DNA of 59,007 bases from Duodenibacillus sp. (GCA_017628205.1 JAGBZO010000015.1:1-59007); one strand, 5' to 3'; shown: positions 36,245-44,460, numbered from the stretch's first letter. Translations and numbers: made by a program. Notes: generated from the sequence alone by a model not told the origin.

Positions 36245-36254
36245 TGGTATACCA
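36245..36254. promoter_or_regulatory. TGGTATACCA palindrome upstream of the AraC-family gene
   Basis: A perfect 10-bp palindrome lies 46 nt upstream of the regulator ATG, in the 220-bp divergent gap with greB. It might be part of a regulator site. It is short enough to be chance. No confident plus-strand promoter is visible in the gap, apart from weak TTGATT/TTGACT hexamers at 36145-36154. Confidence 0.3.
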
Positions 36255-36300
36255 TAAATGCACTCAATCGATTCGCCATTCGTAGAGAAAGGAATCGGCT

Positions 36301-37356
36301 ATGCAAATGACGTCTTCACAGCAAAGGCTCTCTCCCATGGCTCCGGAAGCGTCCGTCGGCTACGGGTGGATTGCACCTTTGGCCAATATCGCACTTGAGC
36401 GAGGCATCGACGTATCGCACATTTTGTACTGTTTGGGAATAGAACCCCACCAGTTGCGGCATACGGCGGCACGATTGACTCCTCGACAGGCACGTGAATT
36501 TTGGCGTCTGTCCGTTGCTCATCTCGGCGACAAACTGGTTGGCCTGCAAGTGGGCGAACACATGGATCTGAAACTCTTCCCCGGCATCGGTACGGCGGTC
36601 GCTCATGCCAGTGATCTGGGCCATGCCATTGAGTTGATGAGCGAGCTGGCCAGTTGCATCAGCACCGATTTGGAGATCGTTTCCGAGTTGCAGTACGGAC
36701 GTTGGCTCGTTCGTATCCGCTCTACGGCCCAACCCACGGCGTTGTGTTACGAACGCTTTGCCATGATCGCATGCATCATGAAACTGGCGAGGACGCAAAC
36801 CGTTTTCCCTGTCGTACCGCGCGAAGTCCACTTCAGAGGCACTCTGCATTCCGATCCCGTCGCCATTAGCGAGCGCCTACGCGTCCCCCTCTTGACGGAC
36901 AAAGACGATGACGTGCTGGTTTTTGATCAAGCCGACCAATACGTCTCTTTCAAACACGCCAATCAAGAAACGAGCGTATTCGGCGAATGCGTTGCCCGCT
37001 ACTTCCTTTCCCGACTGCCGCTGCCCGCCACGTTCTGCGAACAAGTGCGTCAAAAAATCAATCTTGTCATGGAAAGAACGGACGCGAAGTTGTCGGTCGT
37101 CGCACAAGAGTCGGGGATTTCTTTGCGCACCTTGCAGCGACGGCTCGACATGGAGTCGTGTTCGTACGCGAGCCTGCTCGAAGAAGTCAAGCGTCACTTT
37201 TTAACCCAACTGCTGCTGAAAACCGACGCTCCGATTTCCCGCATCAGCAACTTATTGCATTTCTCCGAACCCAGCTCGTTGACACGAGCTTGCGTCCGAT
37301 GGTTCGGCGTCAGCCCGATGAACTATCGCAAACAGCTCAGACGCGAGGCGGCCTAA
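36301..37356 (+). CDS. AraC-family transcriptional regulator (arabinose_bd N-domain type)
   Basis: The 351-residue protein has an N-terminal effector domain of the OruR/ArgR-like class (about residues 25-210, with the SELASCISTDLEI region) and a C-terminal double helix-turn-helix (about 250-345: LSVVAQESGISLRTLQRRL and ISRISNLLHFSEPSSLTRA, ending FGVSPMNYRKQ). AAAGGA precedes the ATG. It stands alone between greB and a terminator, so its target is not evident. Neighbouring argF or the decarboxylase are only guesses. Confidence 0.9.
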   Translation: MQMTSSQQRLSPMAPEASVGYGWIAPLANIALERGIDVSHILYCLGIEPHQLRHTAARLTPRQAREFWRLSVAHLGDKLVGLQVGEHMDLKLFPGIGTAVAHASDLGHAIELMSELASCISTDLEIVSELQYGRWLVRIRSTAQPTALCYERFAMIACIMKLARTQTVFPVVPREVHFRGTLHSDPVAISERLRVPLLTDKDDDVLVFDQADQYVSFKHANQETSVFGECVARYFLSRLPLPATFCEQVRQKINLVMERTDAKLSVVAQESGISLRTLQRRLDMESCSYASLLEEVKRHFLTQLLLKTDAPISRISNLLHFSEPSSLTRACVRWFGVSPMNYRKQLRREAA

Positions 37357-37361
37357 AAGAC

Positions 37362-37421
37362 AATGCCGACCTGGAAGGGAACTTGCAACGATTAAGTTCC
37401 CATACCGATCGGCATTTTTTA
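37362..37421 (+). terminator. Terminator after the AraC-family gene
   Basis: A two-part stem is formed by AATGCCGA (37362-37369) with TCGGCATT (37409-37416) and GGGAACTT (37377-37384) with AAGTTCCC (37394-37401), followed by T residues. The internal loop is 7 x 7. It lies between the convergent regulator and pseudouridine-synthase genes. Confidence 0.75.
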
Positions 37422-37431
37422 TTCGGCTCCA

Positions 37432-38211
37432 TCAGAACCGTTCGTCAGGTCCGAGATACCGCCACTGACCGAGCGGCAAATTCCCCAATCGAACTTTTCC
37501 GATGCGCACGCGCTTCAAACGGGTGACCTTCAGACCAACCGCTTCGCACATGCGACGAATCTGACGCTTTTTGCCCTCTTTGAGTTCGAACTTCAGCTCG
37601 CTTTCGTTTAGCCAGACGACCTTGGCCGGCATCAGTTTCTTACCGTCCAAACTCAAACCGTGATTGAGCAATGCCAAGCCTCTTGCATCCAGGCGAGGAG
37701 GCATCGAGCCGTCCCGATTGGCGACGCGAACGATATATTCCTTGTCAATCGTGCTGTTTTGATCGATCAGTTGCTTGGCGACGCGCCCGTCCTGAGTCAA
37801 AACCAACAGCCCGACGGAGTCAATGTCCAAACGTCCGGCCGGAACCAAACTGACGAGGTGTTTGGGCGAAAACTTGCGAGGCGATTCGTCGCGTTGCCAT
37901 CGCGTCGACGCTTTGACCAACACCTTGGCAGGCTCGTACCCGTCTTCGGCCTGGCCGCTCACGTACCCGACCGGCTTGTTGATCAAGATCGTCACTTGTT
38001 CGCTTTGTTGAGCGCGCGCCCGCGGGTCAACCGTAATCCGATCGGCGCCCGTCACTTTCATGCCGAGCGTCGCGACCGTTCCGTTGACGCTGACCCACCC
38101 TTTTTCAATCCAGGCGTCCGCTTCGCGTCGGCTGGCAAGTCCCAGCTCGCTCATGCGTTTGCTCAAACGCATGGAGGCGGACGCATCGGATTTTTCATCA
38201 TTGCGATGCAC
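37432..38211 (-). CDS. 23S rRNA pseudouridine synthase, RsuA/RluB/E/F family
   Basis: The 259-residue protein has an N-terminal S4 RNA-binding domain (RLSKRMSELGLASRREADAWI) and the catalytic aspartate motif VPAGRLDIDSVGLLVLT (GRLDxxxxGL). The C-terminal EGKKRQIRRMCEAVGL is typical of RluF/RluB. RluF is the nearest by eye, but I leave the symbol open. Start is GTG 38211, with AAAGG eight bases upstream. It lies three bases after argF, so the two are co-transcribed. Confidence 0.92.
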   Translation of the reverse strand: MHRNDEKSDASASMRLSKRMSELGLASRREADAWIEKGWVSVNGTVATLGMKVTGADRITVDPRARAQQSEQVTILINKPVGYVSGQAEDGYEPAKVLVKASTRWQRDESPRKFSPKHLVSLVPAGRLDIDSVGLLVLTQDGRVAKQLIDQNSTIDKEYIVRVANRDGSMPPRLDARGLALLNHGLSLDGKKLMPAKVVWLNESELKFELKEGKKRQIRRMCEAVGLKVTRLKRVRIGKVRLGNLPLGQWRYLGPDERF

Positions 38212-38214
38212 GTT

Positions 38215-39126
38215 TTATACCTTTCCGAGCAAGCAAAATTCCATAATGCCCTTTTGAGCGTGCAGACGATTTTCCGCTTCGTCCCACACAACCGATTGCG
38301 GACCATCGATCACCTCGGCGGTCACTTCTTCGCCTCGGTGAGCCGGCAAGCAGTGCATGAAGAGCGCGTCGGGCTTGGCTGCCGCCATCACGCGAGCGTT
38401 GACCTGATAGTCGGCGAAATCCGCCATACGCTTAGCGTTTTCTTCCTCAAAACCCATGCTCGTCCAGACGTCCGTCGTGACCAAGTCGGCGTCCTTGCAA
38501 GCCTCGATCGGATCACGCGTCACGGTGTAATAATCGGTTCCCTCGGGAATCAGGCTGGTATCGAGCTCATAGCCTTCGGGAATCGCCAACGACAGGTGGA
38601 ATCCCAAAATCTTGGCCGCCTCCAACCACGAATAACTCATGTTGTTGGCGTCGCCAACCCAAGCGACACGCTTGCCCTTGATCGAACCGCGATGTTCCAT
38701 GAACGTCATGATGTCGGTCATGATTTGGACGGGGTGGTACTCGTCGGTCAACCCGTTGATGACGGGAACCTTAGAGTATCGGCTGAACGCCTCGATGCGA
38801 TCCTGACCGAACGTACGGATCATCACGAGATCCACCATGCGGCTGATCACGCGAGCCGTATCTTCAATCGATTCACTGCGCCCCAATTGGGATCCCTGGC
38901 TCGTCAAATGAATGACGTTGCCGCCCAACTGATAAAACCCGGCTTCAAACGATACTCGGGTTCGCGTACTGGCCTTTTCAAAAATCATGGCCAACACCTT
39001 GCCCCTGAACGGCTCGTAGGGCGTTCCGGCTTTCTGCTGCGACTTGATCCACAAAGCTCGGTCAAGCATGTGGTTGAGTTCGTCGGCAGAAAAGTCGGCT
39101 AATTTCAAAAAGTGGCGAATGGTCAT
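38215..39126 (-). CDS. argF: Ornithine carbamoyltransferase
   Basis: ArgF makes citrulline from ornithine and carbamoyl phosphate in arginine biosynthesis. The 303-residue product has the carbamoyl-phosphate motif EKASTRTRVSFE, the DEYHPVQIMTD block and the ornithine-binding HCLPAHRGEEV. It is the compact anabolic form. The 114-nt upstream gap contains small hairpins (39152-39171 and 39217-39232) and no clear operator. Confidence 0.97.
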   Translation of the reverse strand: MTIRHFLKLADFSADELNHMLDRALWIKSQQKAGTPYEPFRGKVLAMIFEKASTRTRVSFEAGFYQLGGNVIHLTSQGSQLGRSESIEDTARVISRMVDLVMIRTFGQDRIEAFSRYSKVPVINGLTDEYHPVQIMTDIMTFMEHRGSIKGKRVAWVGDANNMSYSWLEAAKILGFHLSLAIPEGYELDTSLIPEGTDYYTVTRDPIEACKDADLVTTDVWTSMGFEEENAKRMADFADYQVNARVMAAAKPDALFMHCLPAHRGEEVTAEVIDGPQSVVWDEAENRLHAQKGIMEFCLLGKV

Positions 39127-39240
39127 CTAAGGTCTCCCGAGTTGACAATGTGCCGGTATGCGCGTGCCGGCGTTTCCATTGCTATTTTTTTAAAGCATAA
39201 CGGATTCATTTTACGACTCGCCACAAAGCGAGACAACGCT

Positions 39241-40320
39241 TCATCGTACGGAAAGCGCTTTTATTTGCGCCCACACAGTTTGACTAACGAACAATCCTAA
39301 CTCGTGTACGCTACGGCTCGTTACCAAAGCCTGCAGGGGCTGACCGGCCACGTCCATCGACACCAACACATGCGCGCGCCCCGCATAAGGGTGCAGTCCG
39401 ACGATACGCGCCGGCAAACGATTCTGAATGCTCGAACGCGTGCTTTCGTCCAAACTGATCGACACGTCCGCCGCTTTGACACTCGCGCGAATGGCCGAAC
39501 CGATCGGCGCGTCGGCCGCCGGAAGCCATAAACTCAGGCCGGAGCCCCCCAACCCGACGCGCGTCAAACCCCATTGCGCCTGTTGCTCCAACACGTTGCC
39601 GCGTAACAAAACGGTCGGCTCGTTGGCAAATTCCGTAGACCACGTCGGATCGGCCAAAATCGCGTCAATCGCTCCGTGCGCGACGGCGCGACCGTCGCGC
39701 ATCAGAATCAAGTGATCGGCCAAGCGCATCAACTCGGACTTGGAATGGGTCACGTACACCATTGGAATGGCCAGCTCGTCCCGCAGCCGCTCCAACCAGG
39801 GAAGAATGTCCCGACGGCGAATGTCATCCAATGCGGCCAACGGCTCGTCCAATAGCAAAACATCCGGCGCGTACACCAAGCTGCGGGCAATGGCGCACCG
39901 CTGGCGCTCGCCGCCGCTCAAATTGAGGGGGCGTCGATCGAGCAGATGCCCTATTCCCAACAATTCGACGGCTTCTTGCAGTCGCCGATCGCCGTCGGGG
40001 ATCGAACGACGTTTCAAACCGAAAGCCAGATTGTCCCGAACCGACAAATGATCGAACAGACTCGCCTCTTGAAAGACGTAGCCCAAGTTGCGTCGATGGG
40101 TCGGGACGTAAATCCCCGCCTCGTCGTCCTGCCAACACGTTTGCGTGATCTTGACGTATCCCCGAGCTCTGTCCAACCCCGCCATACAACGCAAGATGGT
40201 CGTTTTTCCGCAACCGGACGGCCCGAACAGCACGGTCACGCCTTGCGGCGCAATCTCACAGTCGACATCCAAAGAAAATCCCGAGCCTCGTTGCAACTTC
40301 AATGCGATGCGTCCCGTCAT
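39241..40320 (-). CDS. modC: Molybdate ABC transporter ATP-binding protein
   Basis: ModC powers molybdate import. The 359-residue protein has Walker A FGPSGCGKTTILR, the Q-loop region GYVFQEASLF, the signature LNLSGGERQRC, Walker B VLLLDEPLAALD, and a C-terminal Mop/TOBE domain (about residues 285-355). Its ATG overlaps the modB stop as ATGA. Confidence 0.95.
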   Translation of the reverse strand: MTGRIALKLQRGSGFSLDVDCEIAPQGVTVLFGPSGCGKTTILRCMAGLDRARGYVKITQTCWQDDEAGIYVPTHRRNLGYVFQEASLFDHLSVRDNLAFGLKRRSIPDGDRRLQEAVELLGIGHLLDRRPLNLSGGERQRCAIARSLVYAPDVLLLDEPLAALDDIRRRDILPWLERLRDELAIPMVYVTHSKSELMRLADHLILMRDGRAVAHGAIDAILADPTWSTEFANEPTVLLRGNVLEQQAQWGLTRVGLGGSGLSLWLPAADAPIGSAIRASVKAADVSISLDESTRSSIQNRLPARIVGLHPYAGRAHVLVSMDVAGQPLQALVTSRSVHELGLFVSQTVWAQIKALSVR

Positions 40321-41006
40321 AAGCCGACCCCGATGCGTTGTTTACGACGATTGATCAAACCGAGCACAAGCAAAACGATGAAAGAAAACAGCAGCATCCC
40401 GCCGGCCAACACATGCGCCTTGTCATACTCCATTGCTTCGACAAAGGTAAAAATTTCCGTGGAAATCACCTGCGTCTTGCCCGGGATGTTTCCGCCGATC
40501 ATCAACACGACGCCGAATTCGCCGATCGTGTGCGCAAAGGTTAAAACGGCGGCGGTGACAAACCCCGATCTGGTCAACGGCACGATCACGGAGAAAAAGG
40601 CGTCCAACGGTTTGGCGCCGAGCGTGGCCGCGACCTCCTGAGGACGCTTTCCGAGCGATTCGAACGCCGATTGCAACGGCTGAACCGCAAACGGCAGCGA
40701 ATAAACAACGGAACCAATGACCAAGCCCGAAAAAGTAAACGTCATCAAACCCAGCCCAAACGATTGCGTCAGCTGTCCGACGGGGCCGTTCGGCCCTAGA
40801 GCGACCAAAATGTAAAAACCGAGCACCGACGGAGGTAAAACCAACGGCAATGTCACGACGGCGCCGATCGGCGCCTTCCACACGCTGTCAGTATGCGCCA
40901 GCCACCAGGCCAACGGCGTGGCCAACGCCAGCAAAATGATCGTCGTGATCCCGGCCAACTCCAGGCTAAGCCAAACCGGCTGTAAAGAGATTCCGTCCAT
41001 CGTCAT
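40317..41006 (-). CDS. modB: Molybdate ABC transporter permease
   Basis: ModB is the inner-membrane channel subunit. The 229-residue protein has about five to six hydrophobic segments and the permease EAA-type loop RPQEVAATLGAKPLDAFF that docks on ModC. PLVLPPSVLGFYIL is characteristic of ModB. It lies nine bases after modA. ATG 41006 or ATG 41000 could be the start. Confidence 0.95.
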   Translation of the reverse strand: MTMDGISLQPVWLSLELAGITTIILLALATPLAWWLAHTDSVWKAPIGAVVTLPLVLPPSVLGFYILVALGPNGPVGQLTQSFGLGLMTFTFSGLVIGSVVYSLPFAVQPLQSAFESLGKRPQEVAATLGAKPLDAFFSVIVPLTRSGFVTAAVLTFAHTIGEFGVVLMIGGNIPGKTQVISTEIFTFVEAMEYDKAHVLAGGMLLFSFIVLLVLGLINRRKQRIGVGL

Positions 41007-41015
41007 GCACCCGCA

Positions 41016-41768
41016 TCAAGGTACGTCGTACCCATAGAAAGCTTTAACTTGCTTGGCCGTCGAACCGCGCAAAAACGCCAAAAACTCGCGAGCGGCCGCC
41101 GGCTCGCCGCCTCGAGTCAACAAGACCGCATTTTGTTTGATCGGCGCGTACAGATGCTCGGGTACAACCCAACCCGAGCCTGCCGTCAATTTGCCGTCTC
41201 TCACGACGTGACTCAGGGCGACGAAACCGATTTCCGCATTGCCCGTTTTGACAAATTGATAGGCCTTGCCGACACTGTCGCCCTCGACAAACTTCGGACG
41301 CGTCGCGTCGAAAACGCCGAGCGCTTTCATCGTCTCGTACGCCGCCGCCCCGTAAGGCGCCAATTTCGGATTGGCCACGGCACAACGCTCAAATCGCCCC
41401 TGTTTGAGCACCTGTTCTCCGTTTTGGATCGTGCCCGCATCGGCAGACCACAAAATCAACTTCCCCAAAGCATACGTTTCGTTCGTACCGCTCACACCGT
41501 AACCCTCTTTCACGGCTTGGGCGGGCGTTTTGGCATCGGCCGCCAACAACACGTCATACGGCGCTCCATTTTTGATCTGGCCGTACAACACGCCGGTACC
41601 GCCGAAACTCAAGACCACTTTGTGCCCGGTTTCTTTTTCAAAAAGCGACGCCAACTGCTTGGCCGGAGCCGTGAAGTTGGCCGCGACGGCAACGTGAATG
41701 TTCGCGGCCTGAACGTTTGCAACCAACACTCCGCAGAGCGAAACGGTCGCGAGGAAACTCTTGAGCAT
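41016..41768 (-). CDS. modA: Periplasmic molybdate-binding protein
   Basis: ModA captures molybdate or tungstate in the periplasm. The 250-residue precursor has a signal peptide (SFLATVSLCGVLVANVQA, cleavage near residue 22). The mature start NIHVAVAANFTAPAKQL and the binding-loop sequences SFGGTGVLYGQI and AAYETMKALGVF fit the family. It is the first gene of modABC, downstream of two ModE-like sites. Confidence 0.96.
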   Translation of the reverse strand: MLKSFLATVSLCGVLVANVQAANIHVAVAANFTAPAKQLASLFEKETGHKVVLSFGGTGVLYGQIKNGAPYDVLLAADAKTPAQAVKEGYGVSGTNETYALGKLILWSADAGTIQNGEQVLKQGRFERCAVANPKLAPYGAAAYETMKALGVFDATRPKFVEGDSVGKAYQFVKTGNAEIGFVALSHVVRDGKLTAGSGWVVPEHLYAPIKQNAVLLTRGGEPAAAREFLAFLRGSTAKQVKAFYGYDVP

Positions 41769-41807
41769 CTGTCATCCTTTCGCATTCGGCGCATGCGATG
41801 TCATAAT

Positions 41808-41868
41808 GCGTTATTACAAAAATGAATAGCCAAATTATGGCATGCGTTATTCTGTTTTGGAATAACGC
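41808..41868. promoter_or_regulatory. Two ModE-like operators in the modA-modE divergent region
   Basis: The site at 41844-41868 is a perfect 9-bp inverted repeat (GCGTTATTC, N7, GAATAACGC). A second, imperfect copy lies at 41808-41830 (GCGTTATT, N8, GAATAGC). Each lies 40 bp from the start codon of the gene it faces, modA or modE. Known ModE boxes are also TAT/ATA-rich dyads, so ModE is the natural candidate. Binding is inferred. Confidence 0.6.
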
Positions 41869-41907
41869 TGACGAACGACTTCGCCCTCCCCCATTTGAAG
41901 GACTCTC

Positions 41908-42681
41908 ATGAGCTCGCATCCGTCACAAGCCGATTCCATCGCACTGGCGCGTCAACTCACCAATGCCGTTGACAAACGGCTCGATATTTTGCGTCGACTT
42001 GACGAATGCGGTTCGATATCCAAAGCCGCGCAACTGAGCGGCGTTTCGTACAAAGCCGCATGGCAAGCGATCGAAACGTTGGAAAACTTGGCGGGAAGCG
42101 CATTGGTTGAGAAGGTGGTCGGCGGAAGCAAAGGCGGCGGCACGCGCCTGACCGAATCGGGACGCTCCGTCTTGCAACTGGCGGTTCGTCTGGCCAGAGC
42201 GCGGGAAGCCGTGTTGCGTGAGTTTGCCCAAAGCCCTGACGGGGCTTTCGCGCATATCGGCATGTTCGGACTGCAAACGTCGATGCGCAACATGATTCCC
42301 TGCCGTATCGAAAGCATTTCCTACGGTGCGGCCATGGTTCGCGTGGCTTTGCGCATTGACGGGAACAACGTGTTGAGCGCCAACATTACCCGCGAAAGCG
42401 CTCAGCTGCTCGATCTCAAAGAAGGCATGTCGGTGTTGGCCATGTCCAAGGGAACGGCGGCGGAAGTGGCTGCCAACTTCCCGTCGGAAAAATCCACGCA
42501 TGTACTGACGGGGAAACTAACCCGTTGCAACCGTGAGGACAAGGGTGGGGAAGCATCCGTCACGTTGCCCAACGGAGTGAACGTCGTCGGGTTTTGCCGC
42601 CCCAACCACGGGCTGCGCCCGGGTGACGTCGTCAGCGTCTTTTTACCCCCGGAAACCGTTGTGATTGGCCTAAGCCATTAA
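41908..42681 (+). CDS. modE: Molybdate-responsive regulator ModE
   Basis: The 257-residue protein has an N-terminal winged helix (about residues 20-115, with GSISKAAQLSGVSYKAAWQAI, the LysR-like HTH of ModE) and two C-terminal Mop/TOBE units (about 130-190 and 200-256) that bind molybdate. ModE represses modABC when molybdate is plentiful and often activates molybdoenzyme genes. It is divergent from modABC. AAGGA precedes the ATG. Confidence 0.95.
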   Translation: MSSHPSQADSIALARQLTNAVDKRLDILRRLDECGSISKAAQLSGVSYKAAWQAIETLENLAGSALVEKVVGGSKGGGTRLTESGRSVLQLAVRLARAREAVLREFAQSPDGAFAHIGMFGLQTSMRNMIPCRIESISYGAAMVRVALRIDGNNVLSANITRESAQLLDLKEGMSVLAMSKGTAAEVAANFPSEKSTHVLTGKLTRCNREDKGGEASVTLPNGVNVVGFCRPNHGLRPGDVVSVFLPPETVVIGLSH

Positions 42682-42731
42682 TAGGCCAAAAATTGAATTT
42701 TCAGCACTAACCCGAACCAAAAACAGCCTTC

Positions 42732-42745
42732 TTGACATGCGTCAA
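42732..42745. promoter_or_regulatory. FNR-like palindrome upstream of the cytochrome gene
   Basis: TTGAC-ATGC-GTCAA is a perfect 5-bp inverted repeat with a 4-base centre, one base per arm away from the FNR consensus TTGAT-N4-ATCAA. It lies about 185 bp upstream of the cytochrome ATG, and TAATAT at 42778-42783 could be a -10 box. The spacing to that box is about ten bases longer than a class II FNR promoter, so the assignment is tentative. Confidence 0.45.
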
Positions 42746-42807
42746 GAGAGACGCACCACGACAAGAAGCAAGCCCCCTAATATTCTTGTTGGAATTTTTC
42801 AGTACTC

Positions 42808-42905
42808 AGGAGGGCATTCCTATTGTTGTCGTGACTCCCCAACGCGTCAACGTCGCTGAAGTCCACCCCCACTCGTTCTGGAGAACATTTTTTCTCCTCA
42901 CATAG
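42808..42905 (+). other. Orphan Shine-Dalgarno and possible leader peptide before the cytochrome gene
   Basis: AGGAGGG at 42808-42814 is the best ribosome-binding sequence in the area, but no ATG follows. Seven bases downstream is an ATT (42822) opening a 27-codon frame that ends at TAG 42903-42905. ATT is a very rare start, known for infC. The frame may be chance, or the purine run may have another role. Confidence 0.25.
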
Positions 42906-42929
42906 ACTGAAGAATATAGGAGTCTTACC

Positions 42930-43487
42930 ATGAGTAAAAACGGTAAATGGTATTTGGCCGGCGTAGGTCTCGTCGGCGTTGTTATGGGTGTCGCTCTTGT
43001 CGCCGTCGGCAACTCGACCTTGCATTGGGCCGGATCCAACGAATTCTGCGGTTCGTTCTGCCACTCCATGGACAACGTCAAGGTTGCCTATGAAAAGGGT
43101 CAGCACTTCCAAACGAAGTCCGGTTTCTCCGTCAACTGCGTTGAATGCCATAACCTTTACAAGTCCGACCGTCATTATTCCTTCTCTCACGTCATCGGCG
43201 GCCTGATCCACAAGGCCGAAGCCGGTTTCTCGAGCTTGAGCGGCGAAATCCGCGGCACGATGGCCACTCCGGAAATGCAGGTTGCCAAGCAGGCCGAACT
43301 GAGCAAGAAGGTTCACGACTGGATGAAGGAAGTCAACTTCCAGCCCTGCCGCGGTTGCCACGACTTGGCCAACATGGCCCCGAATCCGCAAAAGCCCATG
43401 ATTCCCATGATGCATAAGAACATGGCCGCCAATCCGAAGACGGACTGCTTGACCTGCCACAAGATCGCCGGTCACAAGTACAACTAA
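42930..43487 (+). CDS. Tetrahaem c-type cytochrome of the NapC/NirT/NrfH family
   Basis: The 185-residue protein has one N-terminal membrane anchor (YLAGVGLVGVVMGVALVAVG) and a periplasmic domain with four haem motifs: C40-x3-C44-H45, CVECH (70-74), CRGCH (140-144) and CLTCH (173-177). Such proteins oxidise quinol and pass electrons to periplasmic reductases. No reductase is adjacent. The first motif is CX3CH rather than CXXCH. AGGAG is seven bases before the ATG. Its codon use is strongly biased, suggesting high expression. Confidence 0.9.
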   Translation: MSKNGKWYLAGVGLVGVVMGVALVAVGNSTLHWAGSNEFCGSFCHSMDNVKVAYEKGQHFQTKSGFSVNCVECHNLYKSDRHYSFSHVIGGLIHKAEAGFSSLSGEIRGTMATPEMQVAKQAELSKKVHDWMKEVNFQPCRGCHDLANMAPNPQKPMIPMMHKNMAANPKTDCLTCHKIAGHKYN

Positions 43488-43506
43488 TTGTCGTCGTACT
43501 GATCGA

Positions 43507-43539
43507 AAGAGCGTTTCGCATGCGAAACGCTCTTTTTTT
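43507..43539 (+). terminator. Intrinsic terminator after the cytochrome gene
   Basis: AAGAGCGTTTCG (43507-43518) pairs perfectly with CGAAACGCTCTT (43523-43534) around a CATG loop and is followed by more T. A strong, simple rho-independent terminator. Confidence 0.9.
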
Positions 43540-43659
43540 ATCCTCACTGCTCGACGCGTTGCCGCTCTCGCGGCGTGAAAAAATCCTTTGGCCGGACGCC
43601 CCCGTCGGCAACGCTTCTCCCGATCGGCGCCTCGTTGGTCGTTTCAGCGCCTCGGACAA

Positions 43660-43692
43660 GAAAAAACCCGAGTTAATCGCTTAACTCGGGTT
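43660..43692 (-). terminator. Intrinsic terminator of the amino-acid binding protein gene
   Basis: A 13-bp perfect stem (43663-43675 with 43680-43692) with loop TCGC is followed by further T on the minus strand. It lies 21 bases after the stop of the binding-protein gene. Between this and 43539 I see nothing supportable. Confidence 0.85.
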
Positions 43693-43713
43693 TCGCGCGT
43701 CAAACAAACGCCA

Positions 43714-44460
43714 TTAAGAACCGAACCACTTCTTGTAGATCTTGTCGTACGTGCCGTCGGCCTTCATGGAAGCCAATGCGTCGTTAACCTTCTTGAGCAA
43801 TTCGGTGTTGCCCTTCTTGAGAGCGTAACCGAAGAATTCGGTATCGAGCGTTACGGGAACCTGAACCAGACCCTTGGCCGCACGCGGGTTCTTAACGATG
43901 AAATAGCCGATCACGGGACGATCGGTAATCACGGCGTCAGCACCGCCCATGCGCAAATCCATGAAAGCTTCGGCGCTGGTGTTGAAAGCCTTGATCTTGG
44001 CATCCTTAATCGTCTTGGCGAATTCGGCGCCGGTCGTGCCGATCTGAACGGCGACCGTACGACCTTCAAGGCTCTTGACGTCCTTGAACTTCGTTTCGTT
44101 ACCGGCCTTGACCATCATGCCCTGACCGGCACGATAGTAAGGATCGCAGAAATCAACCTTCTTCTTTCGTTCTTCGGTAATGGTGATGCCGGAGGCGGCG
44201 ATATCAATGCTGCCGGTCATCAAAGCGGGGATCAAGCCGTCGAACCCCATGTTAACCAACTTCACGTCCATGCCGGCTCGCTTACCGATTTCGTTGATCA
44301 TGTCGATGTCAAAACCGACATATTCGCGCGTCTTGCTGTCCAAGAATTCAAACGGTGCGAACGTCGGGTGCGTGCCGACGCGCAAGTCCGCTGCGGAGGC
44401 GGCGAACGAGGTAATGGCCATCAGGCCGGCCGTGATAGTTGCTAATACTTTTGCCTTCAT
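43714..44460 (-). CDS. Periplasmic amino-acid-binding protein of an ABC transporter
   Basis: This is an SBP_bac_3 family protein (glutamine/arginine/cystine type). The 248-residue precursor has the signal peptide KVLATITAGLMAITSFAASA, the mature start LRVGTHPTFAPFEFLD, and the family blocks GFDGLIPALMTGSIDIAASG and DFCDPYYRAGQGMMV. ATG 44460 is preceded by GGAGA. Longer in-frame starts add a non-conserved tail. No permease or ATPase gene is adjacent and a terminator follows, so it is monocistronic. Confidence 0.92.
   Translation of the reverse strand: MKAKVLATITAGLMAITSFAASAADLRVGTHPTFAPFEFLDSKTREYVGFDIDMINEIGKRAGMDVKLVNMGFDGLIPALMTGSIDIAASGITITEERKKKVDFCDPYYRAGQGMMVKAGNETKFKDVKSLEGRTVAVQIGTTGAEFAKTIKDAKIKAFNTSAEAFMDLRMGGADAVITDRPVIGYFIVKNPRAAKGLVQVPVTLDTEFFGYALKKGNTELLKKVNDALASMKADGTYDKIYKKWFGS

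Noticed and set aside
43520-43684. A 54-codon plus-strand frame after the cytochrome gene
   Set aside because: Its start lies inside the terminator stem, it lacks a Shine-Dalgarno, and it runs into the opposing terminator. Composition does not look coding.
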